From assembly GCA_949538655.1 (NCBI GenBank), contig CATISE010000157.1:1-15854 (forward strand): a stretch of 15,854 bases of DNA, written 5' to 3'. Under the pieces are notes generated by a model. The model had not been told where the DNA came from. It saw nothing but the letters and a program-made list of their open reading frames with translations, and did no database searches. Source of the DNA: Marine Group II euryarchaeote MED-G33 (lineage in GTDB: Archaea > Thermoplasmatota > Poseidoniia > Poseidoniales > Thalassarchaeaceae). The position numbers and the translations under genes are program-made. Below are positions 6,770 through 13,023 of the stretch, piece after piece. Each line of letters begins with the position of its first letter. The first letter of the stretch is position 1.

Positions 6770-7198
6770 ATGGACTCTCCTTGGCTGGTACTTTTGTGTC
6801 AGTCCTGTGACCGGGCATTTGGTAAACCAAATGGTAGCAAAGATTTGCGATGTCCCCATTGCAACCATGGTGACTCGAAAGTACTTTCACGCCACATGAA
6901 TGCAAGTGAAGCGAGTAACGCAGTGTCTGTGGCCAACGTCCCTCCTGAAATTCGGGATCAGTTGTCCTCGTGGTTGGATGAACAAGAACAAGTCACTTCA
7001 ATGTCTGATTCAGGTTCGATTGATGGCCGAAGTATTCTTTCTCAGGCGGCTGATGAAAATGGCTTTATCACCATTGATTCACTGCAAATCATACTTACAA
7101 AGGCCAATTTGAAGATGGGTGCAGAAGCCTTTGCAGAACGTGCATGTGCGGAAGGTGAATTACTCCAAGATGGCCCCAATCGTTGGAAACGTGCATGA
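6770..7198 (+). CDS. Zinc-ribbon/winged-helix protein (DUF5817-like), putative DNA- or RNA-binding
   Basis: A 142-residue protein. The N-terminal zinc ribbon has Cys10-x2-Cys13 and Cys28-x2-Cys31. A linker helix follows (about 58-72), then an acidic/Ser-rich stretch, then a C-terminal ~45-residue segment (ENGFITIDSLQ...LLQDGPNRWKRA) that looks like a small winged helix. The order resembles archaeal DUF5817-type proteins, a recollection that was not checked by search. Function is unknown; nucleic-acid binding is inferred from the two modules. There is no clear ribosome-binding site before ATG 6770, which suggests either a leaderless mRNA or reading from the upstream gene 38 bp away. tRNA-Pro starts 38 bp after its stop. 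Confidence 0.7.
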   Translation: MDSPWLVLLCQSCDRAFGKPNGSKDLRCPHCNHGDSKVLSRHMNASEASNAVSVANVPPEIRDQLSSWLDEQEQVTSMSDSGSIDGRSILSQAADENGFITIDSLQIILTKANLKMGAEAFAERACAEGELLQDGPNRWKRA

Positions 7199-7236
7199 GA
7201 ATGTTCATGTTTGTTGAGCGACGCGCGGTGACTACT

Positions 7237-7310
7237 GGACCCGTGGGTTAGCTTGGCTATGCTCGATGCTTTGGGAGCATCAGACCTCAGTTCAAATCTG
7301 AGCGGGTCCA
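7237..7310 (+). tRNA. tRNA-Pro (anticodon UGG)
   Basis: A full cloverleaf of 74 nt. Acceptor GGACCCG (7237-7243) pairs with CGGGTCC (7303-7309), with discriminator A7310. Anticodon stem GATGC/GCATC encloses the 7-nt loop TTTGGGA with anticodon TGG (7272-7274). T stem CTCAG/CTGAG encloses TTCAAAT. The D stem is weak (two G-U pairs and a U13-U22 mismatch). No CCA is encoded and no intron is present. The 3' end lies 1 nt from the stop codon of the convergent hydrolase gene, so there is no room for a terminator before that gene. Confidence 0.97.
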
Positions 7311-7311
7311 C

Positions 7312-8196
7312 TTAATTCCCGACTGTGTCGATGAGAAATTGCTTTGCCCGTTCCAAAGAATCAGCACGCGCTGCAGTATTTCCCTCCACATGTGCCCCTC
7401 TGTTCCGTAAAATTCGGATGATCCACCTACGTTGCCAACGCTCGTTCAGAGGCAATCGAATTCCAAGAAATAATTTACCTGACATGTTTCCATTCTTGTC
7501 TATTCTAGCCGTCCGCTTCCTTAGGCGAACAGCCTTCGGAATCCAAGTTAATTCTTTGGTGCCGTCAAAGGAGTGATGAGCCCCAGGATAAACTTGCAAG
7601 GTCGCATTCGGGAATTGAGGCATAAGTGCCTCAACCAGATGGAGAGGGGTCCAATCGTCCGCATCACCATGCAGAATCAATATTGGTGATTCTGACCATT
7701 TTTTGATATCAGGGCGGATGTGGGCCGCTGGGTAGAATGGCACATGAGCATCAAACGGAGACCCGAGGATTTCGATGATTGGAGACCATGCGGAATACAG
7801 GGCAACAGTTCCGCCTAGGCTCCAACCGGAAATTCCAATCTTGCCAATCCTAGGGTCTTTTTCCAACGCTGAACGTGTGCGAAAGACGTCGACAAGCATC
7901 ATTGCATGTGTCACAGAGAGTTGATCGTCTACGGTTGAATCAATTTCCCTTGATGTGAATGAATTGACCTTGCAAACTGCGAGCCCGGCATCGAGCCAAC
8001 CATCGATGTGATCTTGATGGTGATCTGCCCAACCCTTACTACCGTGTAGGGCGATCACGCATCCAAAAGGTCCTTCGCCTTGTGGAATAAACAATTCACA
8101 CTCAATCATGGTTTCAGGGCATTTCTCAAAATCCGTCAGGATATGGTGGATTTCGAAGGGACTGGCCGATTTACACCACATCGTCTCTCGAATCAT
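7312..8196 (-). CDS. Alpha/beta hydrolase of the dienelactone hydrolase type
   Basis: A 294-residue protein. The nucleophile elbow GWSLG places Ser126; Asp180 in HGDADDWTP and His208 in GAHHSFD complete the triad. The LHGSKGW segment (50-56) forms the oxyanion-hole region. The core (about 30-220) fits dienelactone hydrolase-family enzymes (DLH/prolyl-oligopeptidase-like). The nucleophile is Ser rather than the Cys of classical DLH, so a general esterase or peptidase is equally possible. A basic C-terminal extension (about 220-294) is atypical. It is the last gene of the leftward operon, starting 4 bp after the MerT-like gene; Met6 is an alternative start. Its stop faces tRNA-Pro. Confidence 0.88.
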   Translation of the reverse strand: MIRETMWCKSASPFEIHHILTDFEKCPETMIECELFIPQGEGPFGCVIALHGSKGWADHHQDHIDGWLDAGLAVCKVNSFTSREIDSTVDDQLSVTHAMMLVDVFRTRSALEKDPRIGKIGISGWSLGGTVALYSAWSPIIEILGSPFDAHVPFYPAAHIRPDIKKWSESPILILHGDADDWTPLHLVEALMPQFPNATLQVYPGAHHSFDGTKELTWIPKAVRLRKRTARIDKNGNMSGKLFLGIRLPLNERWQRRWIIRILRNRGAHVEGNTAARADSLERAKQFLIDTVGN

Positions 8197-8200
8197 CTAC

Positions 8201-8602
8201 TCATCTCCAGAAAGCAGATTCTTCCCACGGCAGACCCACAGCAATTCCAGCCAATTCAAGAATGATGTAGTTCCAAATAAAATAAATCACAAATGTGACT
8301 ATTGCGACAAGGATTACGGTGTTGAAAATCTTCTTTCGTTGTCGCTTTGCTTGATCCAATGTGCATATCCCTTGATTTTGAAAGTGGCGATATAGGCCCC
8401 ATCCTAAAATGGCCACCGTCAGAGCATAGAGAAACCATCGGGCTGGACCAAAGTAGAGATTGTTGGACAACGCATCACCAGCACTGACAGTCATAAGGCC
8501 CAGGCCAACCAGCAGGACGCTCGGAAAGCAGCACATACTCGCCAACAGTGCAGATCCCATGATCCACCTCCACATTGACCGCACCTCTTGCACATCACTC
8601 AT
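8201..8602 (-). CDS. MerT-like small membrane protein with a Cys-Cys motif
   Basis: Read from ATG 8600-8602 this is a 133-residue protein with three or four hydrophobic helices (about 12-38, 54-72, 93-119). The first contains Cys24-Cys25-Phe-Pro, resembling the CCxxP metal-binding pair in helix 1 of MerT-type mercuric transporters and their uncharacterised archaeal relatives. A further Cys80 lies in the loop before a basic stretch KRQRKK (86-91). Metal or thiol handling is inference; no mer operon genes are nearby. The start is fixed by an ATGA overlap with the glycosyltransferase stop (8599-8601). The frame extends upstream to 8833 but that part is out of frame inside the glycosyltransferase and does not look like protein. 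Confidence 0.7.
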   Translation of the reverse strand: MSDVQEVRSMWRWIMGSALLASMCCFPSVLLVGLGLMTVSAGDALSNNLYFGPARWFLYALTVAILGWGLYRHFQNQGICTLDQAKRQRKKIFNTVILVAIVTFVIYFIWNYIILELAGIAVGLPWEESAFWR

Positions 8603-9498
8603 GTCGTTACGCACCCCCTCCTCCGTTTTGATTCCTTGTTGTCGAGCGTGGCGAGTAGAAGGAAGCTGATGGGAGGAATCACCAGGAGTAGTGGTTGCTG
8701 TATTGCGAGTAGTAAAGCACCCCAACCACCAAACCAAAGCAGGGTGGCGGTGAACCTGCGCCAAACAGAAGTTTCCTTTCCGAGCACATACCAATCGAAT
8801 CCCCTTCGCCAGATTCCTTTCCACAACATCCAACTGACGCTCACAAAAAAATGAATGATTCGAATCCCAGATTTCTCACTACCGTAAATCGATTTCACAG
8901 GAACTTCTTGAATTTTGAATCCTCGACGTCCAGCTTCCATCAACCACCAGTTTGGATAACCATAGCCCTGCCAAGTACGTTCCCAATCCCAATTTTCGAC
9001 CATTCGCCCAGATGTTGCAGTGTACCCACATTGTGAATCGCGAATTCGAATCCCAGATGCGAGCGATGTGAGTCGAGACAACCACCACGTACCCAATCGA
9101 CGAATTAGAGGCATGCCTTTAGGACCTGCTGAGTGCAACCATCGATTTCCTTTGACATGGTCTGCGTTCCCGCTTAATACTGGTTGGATTAGCATCTCCA
9201 AATCAGTCGGATCCATTTGCCCATCACCTGCCATTACAACGACAACACACTCGGTTCCGAACCGAGTAAGTGCTTGCTGACTCCCTAGCATGATGGCGCC
9301 CCCTACACCCAATCCAGTCGTGGTTAACACTTCACCACGGACCCCCAAAGCCTCATCTGCCACTTCCTTCGTTCGATCGGTTGAACCATCATTAACGACA
9401 ATAATCCATGCGACATCTTCAGGGATTGCCGATATGCAGTTTGAAATCAATCGTTCTTCGTTGCGCGCAGGCATGACAACAACAACGCGCATTACCAT
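8599..9498 (-). CDS. Family 2 glycosyltransferase, polyprenyl-phosphate sugar synthase type
   Basis: A 299-residue protein from ATG 9496-9498. The GT-A domain opens with VVVVMPARNEE (5-15), then VVNDGSTDRT (34-43) and the metal-binding AGDGQMDP (Asp92, Asp96), followed by the acceptor-side QCGYTA motif. This is the pattern of dolichyl-phosphate mannose/glucose synthase relatives, which transfer sugar from a nucleotide sugar to polyprenyl phosphate on the cytoplasmic face. Two C-terminal hydrophobic segments (about 249-285) anchor it, and a basic tail KRRR follows. An upstream ATG at 9543 would leave only 29 bp to the divergent gene and adds non-conserved residues, so I prefer 9498; 9492 is also possible. 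It is the first gene of an operon with the MerT-like protein and the hydrolase. Confidence 0.92.
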   Translation of the reverse strand: MVMRVVVVMPARNEERLISNCISAIPEDVAWIIVVNDGSTDRTKEVADEALGVRGEVLTTTGLGVGGAIMLGSQQALTRFGTECVVVVMAGDGQMDPTDLEMLIQPVLSGNADHVKGNRWLHSAGPKGMPLIRRLGTWWLSRLTSLASGIRIRDSQCGYTATSGRMVENWDWERTWQGYGYPNWWLMEAGRRGFKIQEVPVKSIYGSEKSGIRIIHFFVSVSWMLWKGIWRRGFDWYVLGKETSVWRRFTATLLWFGGWGALLLAIQQPLLLVIPPISFLLLATLDNKESKRRRGCVTT

Positions 9499-9572
9499 TC
9501 GCCAGTGAGACCGGTCCTTCAAGGCACGCTTTGACCGAATCATTCATCGGCACAAGGCACAAACGAGATTCG

Positions 9573-10409
9573 ATGAGGATTGTCTTGGTGGTTCGCGAAC
9601 AAGCACTTCGCATCGCATCTGCTGTCGTTCGAGCCCACGATTTTGCCGATCGGGTGACAATTTTAAATTTGGCTGGCGATCTAGAAACCGCTCAACTTGG
9701 AAGAACTGCTGGGGCCGAAGTCATCGAGCATGACGGACCCACAGATGCCCCTTCAATCGCCAAAGCACTCATATCCACATCAGAGGAATCCGAACGCACA
9801 GTCATCATATCACTTGATGGTGAATGGAAGTTGTCAGATATGGCACGAACCGTAGGTTTGTCCCGACAAGGACATGACGTTTTCATTGCCTTCAAACACA
9901 GAACCATGAACCCTGGAATCGTTGAGCATCTCCCAGATACACCCATTGATTCAGATACCTATACCTACGAAGATGCAGTGATTCAATTTGCCTACTGTTC
10001 GATGACTGGATTGAAAGCGGTTTCAGAACAATCAATGGTTTCGTCCCCAGCAGAATTGGATGGCAGTATCGATCTACGCATTGTTGAATTGGATTTACCA
10101 GCTGGTCCCCCTCGCCGTGAATCATTGGCGAGTGCAAGTCGTTTCGCGCAATTCTTTTACTGGATGCTCGAAAGTAAACATCCCCTAATCTTGTTCGGTG
10201 TCCCCGGGGTCGTCTTCTTTTGGGTTGGTTTTGAAATGGCTACTGAATTGATTAATTTCCAGGGTCCACATGACAGTGTTTCAATCGGGGTTGCATTGGC
10301 TGCATTCGCAGCTACTTTGGTCGGTGTTTTCTCTTTGACTACGAGTCTGATCCTATACGTCTTGGGGAAACAGGTCAATCGGATGCCCAATCGTGCTTCA
10401 CTCAAATGA
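9573..10409 (+). CDS. Degenerate family 2 glycosyltransferase with C-terminal membrane anchor
   Basis: A 278-residue protein from ATG 9573. Its order matches a GT2 enzyme: ADRVTILNL where ADEVIVVDDGSTD is expected, then AGAEVIEHD, then VIISLDGEWKLSDM in the place of the VVxxDGDGQHDP metal site, then SKHPLILFGVPG leading into two membrane helices (about 204-226 and 236-265), as in polyprenyl-phosphate glycosyltransferases. The DGS motif is absent and the DxD has become DGE-W with no following D-P, so nucleotide-sugar catalysis seems lost or altered. The frame is intact and codon use looks like its neighbours, so it is not a fresh pseudogene. It is divergent (74 bp) from an intact GT2. A TTG at 9531 gives an alternative longer start. 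Confidence 0.65.
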   Translation: MRIVLVVREQALRIASAVVRAHDFADRVTILNLAGDLETAQLGRTAGAEVIEHDGPTDAPSIAKALISTSEESERTVIISLDGEWKLSDMARTVGLSRQGHDVFIAFKHRTMNPGIVEHLPDTPIDSDTYTYEDAVIQFAYCSMTGLKAVSEQSMVSSPAELDGSIDLRIVELDLPAGPPRRESLASASRFAQFFYWMLESKHPLILFGVPGVVFFWVGFEMATELINFQGPHDSVSIGVALAAFAATLVGVFSLTTSLILYVLGKQVNRMPNRASLK

Positions 10410-10644
10410 AATACCAAAGCACCAACATGATTGCGCTAAGTAGAAACAGAAATCCAGCCTCGACCCATTTCCAGCGCTCAGACAATTCTTCAGCCTCTCG
10501 TTGCTTGGTTTTCTTCCAAAGATTATACTCTTCTTCAGACAAATCTTGTTCCATTTTCAACCATTCAGAAGAAACTTTCCAACGCTTCCAAACCAGCAAA
10601 ATAAGCAGGGTGATGATGGCAGTGAGGCCAATCTGGAACCACAT
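10402..10644 (-). CDS. Small membrane protein with central charged helix, unknown function
   Basis: An 80-residue protein: hydrophobic helix 3-19, a basic turn (KRWK), a charged amphipathic stretch rich in Glu, Lys and Trp (about 24-60, possible coiled coil), and a second hydrophobic helix 61-80 reaching the C-terminus. Family not recognised. It starts 9 bp after the asnS stop with a GAGGT ribosome-binding site, so it is read from the asnS transcript. Its stop overlaps the end of the convergent 9573 gene by 8 bp. Confidence 0.7.
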   Translation of the reverse strand: MWFQIGLTAIITLLILLVWKRWKVSSEWLKMEQDLSEEEYNLWKKTKQREAEELSERWKWVEAGFLFLLSAIMLVLWYFI

Positions 10645-10653
10645 TGGTAGACC

Positions 10654-11985
10654 TCACGGGGTCACTCGTCGACTGTCGCGAGGGAAGGGGATGACCTCTC
10701 TGATATGGTCTGCACCTGCCAACCAACTGCACACTCGGTCAACACCCAATCCAAAACCGCCATGGGGGACGCCACCATACTTGCGGACATCAATGTAAAA
10801 TTCGTAGGGTTCACGGGGCGTGCCCTCTTCATCGATTCTCTCAAGAATTTCGGTTTCTGACCAAGTTCGCTCCCCACCACCAATGATTTCCCCATATCCT
10901 TCTGGAGCGAGCAAATCGTGACAAAGAACGTATTTTGGATCCTCGGGATCCGGTCTGTGGTAGAACGGTTTAGCGATACGTGGGTAATGTGTCAGGAAGT
11001 GGGGTACGTCAAAGTCCTGTGTTAGGACTTTTTCCTTTGAATAATCCAAGTCTTGCCCCCATTCGATATCTACACCCATCCCTTGTAGAGTTTCAACTGC
11101 CTCATCATAACGAATTCGAGGGTAGGGGTTGTCGGCATAACGGGCAACCAAATCGAGGTCGCGCCCCAATGCTGACAACTCTTCTGAGCGCTCATCTAAA
11201 AGCGTACGAGCAATGTGCCGAACGACACCTTCGCCATGGGTCATAACATCTTGATTACCAGCCCATGCGATTTCCATTTCCGCATGCCAAAATTCAGTCA
11301 GATGCCTACGCGTCCGACTCTTTTCAGCACGGAATGATGGTGCAATGGTGTACAACCTTTCAAGCGCTGGCATGGCCGCTTCTGCATACAGTTGCCATGA
11401 CTGTGTAAGGTATGCCTTACGCCCGAAATATGGTACCTCAAACAATGTGGAACCACCTTCAACCGCGCCCGCAACAAAGTTTGGTGCATGATATTCGGTG
11501 AAATCCCTTTCTCGGAAGTAACCATGAATTGCACCGAAAACCGAAGATCGGATTTTCAGCATTTGTGTCATTCTCGCCGTTCTCAGGTATAGGTGACGAT
11601 TGTCCAACAAAAATTCGGTTTCACCACCATCCGCATTGGCCATCGCACTTTCGGTAATTGGAAACGGATTTTCGGGATTGACCGGGCCTACGATTGTTGC
11701 AGAATCAACCACCAATTCGTGCCCACCTTCGCTTCTTTCATCGACATTGACCACACCGGTGACAATGACACTAGTCTCAATCAGTGCACCCGCCAATGCC
11801 TCAAATGTCTCGTCACCAACATCGGCTCTTTTCGCCACACATTGAATTCTCCCGGTGCTATCCCGGAGAACAATGAACCGAATTTTGTTGGAACCTCGGG
11901 TACGATTGACCCAACCTTTCAATTCGATTCTCTGACCATCATGGTTACCAGATTGAACCTCTCCGATGAAGATGTCCTTCTGCAT
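10654..11985 (-). CDS. asnS: Asparaginyl-tRNA synthetase
   Basis: A 443-residue class IIb aminoacyl-tRNA synthetase charging tRNA-Asn. An N-terminal OB-fold anticodon-binding domain (about 5-100) precedes the catalytic core. Seen are LTQSWQLYAEA (193-203), motif 2 starting FRAEKSRTRRHLTEFWHAEM (218-237), YGEIIGGGER and motif 3 GLGVDR (412-417) with the final IPFPR. The RRHLTEFW and EIIGGGER versions are typical of AsnRS; AspRS usually has HNPEF/ITTGGQR-like forms. A direct AsnRS suggests that Asn-tRNA need not depend on amidation in this organism. The ribosome-binding site GGAGG (11992-11996 on the opposite strand) is 6-7 nt before ATG 11985. tRNA-Lys and rpiA lie upstream on the same strand. 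Confidence 0.95.
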   Translation of the reverse strand: MQKDIFIGEVQSGNHDGQRIELKGWVNRTRGSNKIRFIVLRDSTGRIQCVAKRADVGDETFEALAGALIETSVIVTGVVNVDERSEGGHELVVDSATIVGPVNPENPFPITESAMANADGGETEFLLDNRHLYLRTARMTQMLKIRSSVFGAIHGYFRERDFTEYHAPNFVAGAVEGGSTLFEVPYFGRKAYLTQSWQLYAEAAMPALERLYTIAPSFRAEKSRTRRHLTEFWHAEMEIAWAGNQDVMTHGEGVVRHIARTLLDERSEELSALGRDLDLVARYADNPYPRIRYDEAVETLQGMGVDIEWGQDLDYSKEKVLTQDFDVPHFLTHYPRIAKPFYHRPDPEDPKYVLCHDLLAPEGYGEIIGGGERTWSETEILERIDEEGTPREPYEFYIDVRKYGGVPHGGFGLGVDRVCSWLAGADHIREVIPFPRDSRRVTP

Positions 11986-12047
11986 AAATGAGCCTCCAAA
12001 CGGGTCGAGTGTGCCTCAGCATTTCAATCCCTCCCGTATACAACATG

Positions 12048-12075
12048 AAAAATACATGCAAAAATACTGCAAAAA
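12048..12075 (-). terminator. Triple T-tract terminator downstream of tRNA-Lys
   Basis: On the minus strand, just past the tRNA-Lys 3' end, three T5 runs occur at 12075-12071, 12064-12060 and 12052-12048, spaced 11-12 nt apart. Two sit in near-repeats, GCAGTATTTTT and GCATGTATTTTT. Repeated oligo-T runs are the known archaeal termination signal and the preferred cleavage sites of aCPSF1. The same AT-rich stretch could also supply the TATA element for asnS, whose start is about 65-90 bp further on. Confidence 0.5.
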
Positions 12076-12081
12076 TTGAAG

Positions 12082-12155
12082 CGGGCGCTAGGGGGTTCGA
12101 ACCCCTGGCCTACGGGTTAAGAGCCCGTCGCTCTACCTAGCTAAGCTAAGCGCCC
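12082..12155 (-). tRNA. tRNA-Lys (anticodon CUU)
   Basis: On the minus strand, acceptor GGGCGCT (12155-12149) pairs with AGCGCCC (12089-12083), discriminator G at 12082. Anticodon stem ACGGG/CCCGT encloses loop CTCTTAA, anticodon CTT. T arm: CAGGGG/CCCCTA region around TTCGAAC; D arm GCTTAGCTAGGTAGAGC. Intron-free, no encoded CCA, G73 as expected for archaeal tRNA-Lys. It lies between rpiA and asnS in the same direction. Confidence 0.97.
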
Positions 12156-12187
12156 ACCCTGTCCACTGGACATCCCTCTATGAGGGT
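12156..12187. repeat. Palindromes between rpiA and tRNA-Lys
   Basis: TGTCCA-C-TGGACA (12160-12172) is a perfect palindrome with a single central base. Next to it, CCCTC-TAT-GAGGG (12174-12186) is a 5-bp hairpin. ACCCT (12156-12160) and AGGGT (12183-12187) can also pair around both. The block ends at the mature 5' end of tRNA-Lys, so it could be an rpiA terminator structure, an operator, or a processing signal for releasing the tRNA. Confidence 0.45.
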
Positions 12188-12204
12188 AGCGCTTGCAAAT
12201 TGTG

Positions 12205-12912
12205 TTACAGGCGCGCGGTAGGTTTCCGAATCATTTCACAACCCCCTTGGGCTGCAAGCACGATAATGTCTGCCGTATTGGTAAACAAACCCACTTCTAC
12301 CACACCTGCAATCGCCCTCAAATCTGATTCCAACTGGACTGGATCTGAAATCGTTGCACCGAAGTGTGCATCAAGAATGGGATTCCCATTGTCTGTGAGG
12401 TAATTCGTACCCCGCAGATGAACAGGCCCCGCACATATCGATTCAATCCTCCTCTTGGTTTGTTCCCATCCATATGGGTTTACTTCGATGGGAAGTGGAA
12501 ATGCACCCAACACCTCGACTCGCTTGCTAGCGTCTGCGACGACAATCATTCCACCACTGGATTCGGCTACAATTTTCTCTCGCAATAAGGCGCCACCGCC
12601 ACCCTTAATCAAATGCAAATCATGATCAAACTCATCGGCCCCATCAATGACCAAATCGAGTTGGTCGCATTCATCCCAATCTAGCAGTGGTATGCCTTGC
12701 TCTATAGACAATTTTTCAGTAGCATCTGATGTGGGTATACCGGCAATTTCAAGACCTTCTTCTCGAATCCTTCGACCTAGTTCTAAAATGGTATATTTCA
12801 CCGTTGAACCAGTACCAATTCCGATCTTCATCCCCCTCTCTACAAAAGTGCAAGCGGCAATGCCTGCTTCTTCCTTCATCGCTTCTTTCTCGGCGTCGGT
12901 GAATTGGCTCAT
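12205..12912 (-). CDS. rpiA: Ribose-5-phosphate isomerase A
   Basis: A 235-residue protein interconverting ribose 5-phosphate and ribulose 5-phosphate. The phosphate loop is GIGTGSTVKY (31-40). DGADEFD gives Asp90 and Asp93, KGGGGALLREK gives Lys103 and Glu112; these correspond to the E. coli active-site residues Asp81, Asp84, Lys94 and Glu103 with a constant offset of nine. Length is normal for the family. ATG 12910-12912 was chosen because the family N-terminus begins here and CCGGGGTTG precedes it; the open frame continues to 13137 but that stretch overlaps the divergent secreted-protein gene. In archaea the enzyme supplies ribose phosphate for nucleotides. Confidence 0.96.
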   Translation of the reverse strand: MSQFTDAEKEAMKEEAGIAACTFVERGMKIGIGTGSTVKYTILELGRRIREEGLEIAGIPTSDATEKLSIEQGIPLLDWDECDQLDLVIDGADEFDHDLHLIKGGGGALLREKIVAESSGGMIVVADASKRVEVLGAFPLPIEVNPYGWEQTKRRIESICAGPVHLRGTNYLTDNGNPILDAHFGATISDPVQLESDLRAIAGVVEVGLFTNTADIIVLAAQGGCEMIRKPTARL

Positions 12913-12964
12913 CAACCCCGGCTCAGCCGATAAAGGGCATATCCTTTCGCACGAATGGCAAATC

Positions 12965-12993
12965 TGCATCGCCCCTTTAGGGGCGGCGATGCA
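12965..12993. repeat. Strong inverted repeat in the rpiA/secreted-protein divergent region
   Basis: TGCATC+GCCCC (12965-12975) pairs with GGGGC (12980-12984) and GATGCA (12988-12993), leaving a TTTA loop and a 3-nt GGC bulge, an 11-bp stem in all. It sits about 53 bp from the rpiA start and 31 bp before the secreted-protein start, so it could be an operator shared by both promoters or part of either leader. Confidence 0.5.
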
Positions 12994-13006
12994 TTCAAAC
13001 ACTTCC

Positions 13007-13014
13007 AGTATAGT
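13007..13014 (+). promoter_or_regulatory. Possible TATA element for the secreted-protein gene
   Basis: AGTATAGT is the most TATA-like stretch in the intergenic region. It is centred about 28 bp before ATG 13039, the distance expected for a leaderless transcript beginning at that ATG. No ribosome-binding site is visible before either candidate start, which fits leaderless expression. Weak evidence. Confidence 0.25.
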
Positions 13015-13023
13015 CCAACCGGC

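Noticed and set aside
8603..8833. N-terminal extension of the MerT-like protein
   Set aside because: It lies out of frame within the conserved glycosyltransferase C-terminus; the ATGA overlap at 8599-8602 gives a better start.
9499..9543. Longer start for the glycosyltransferase
   Set aside because: It adds residues before the conserved first strand and would leave almost no promoter space for the divergent gene.
10654..11985. Aspartyl-tRNA synthetase instead of asparaginyl
   Set aside because: The motif 2 context (RRHLTEFW) and EIIGGGER are AsnRS-like; AspRS of archaea has different residues at these places.
11593..11991. 132-codon open frame antisense to asnS
   Set aside because: Shadow of the conserved synthetase N-terminal domain; composition is unlike the other proteins here.
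12048..12075. Short repeat array (CRISPR-like)
   Set aside because: Only homopolymer A/T runs in short near-repeats; no repeat-spacer structure, and no cas genes in the window.
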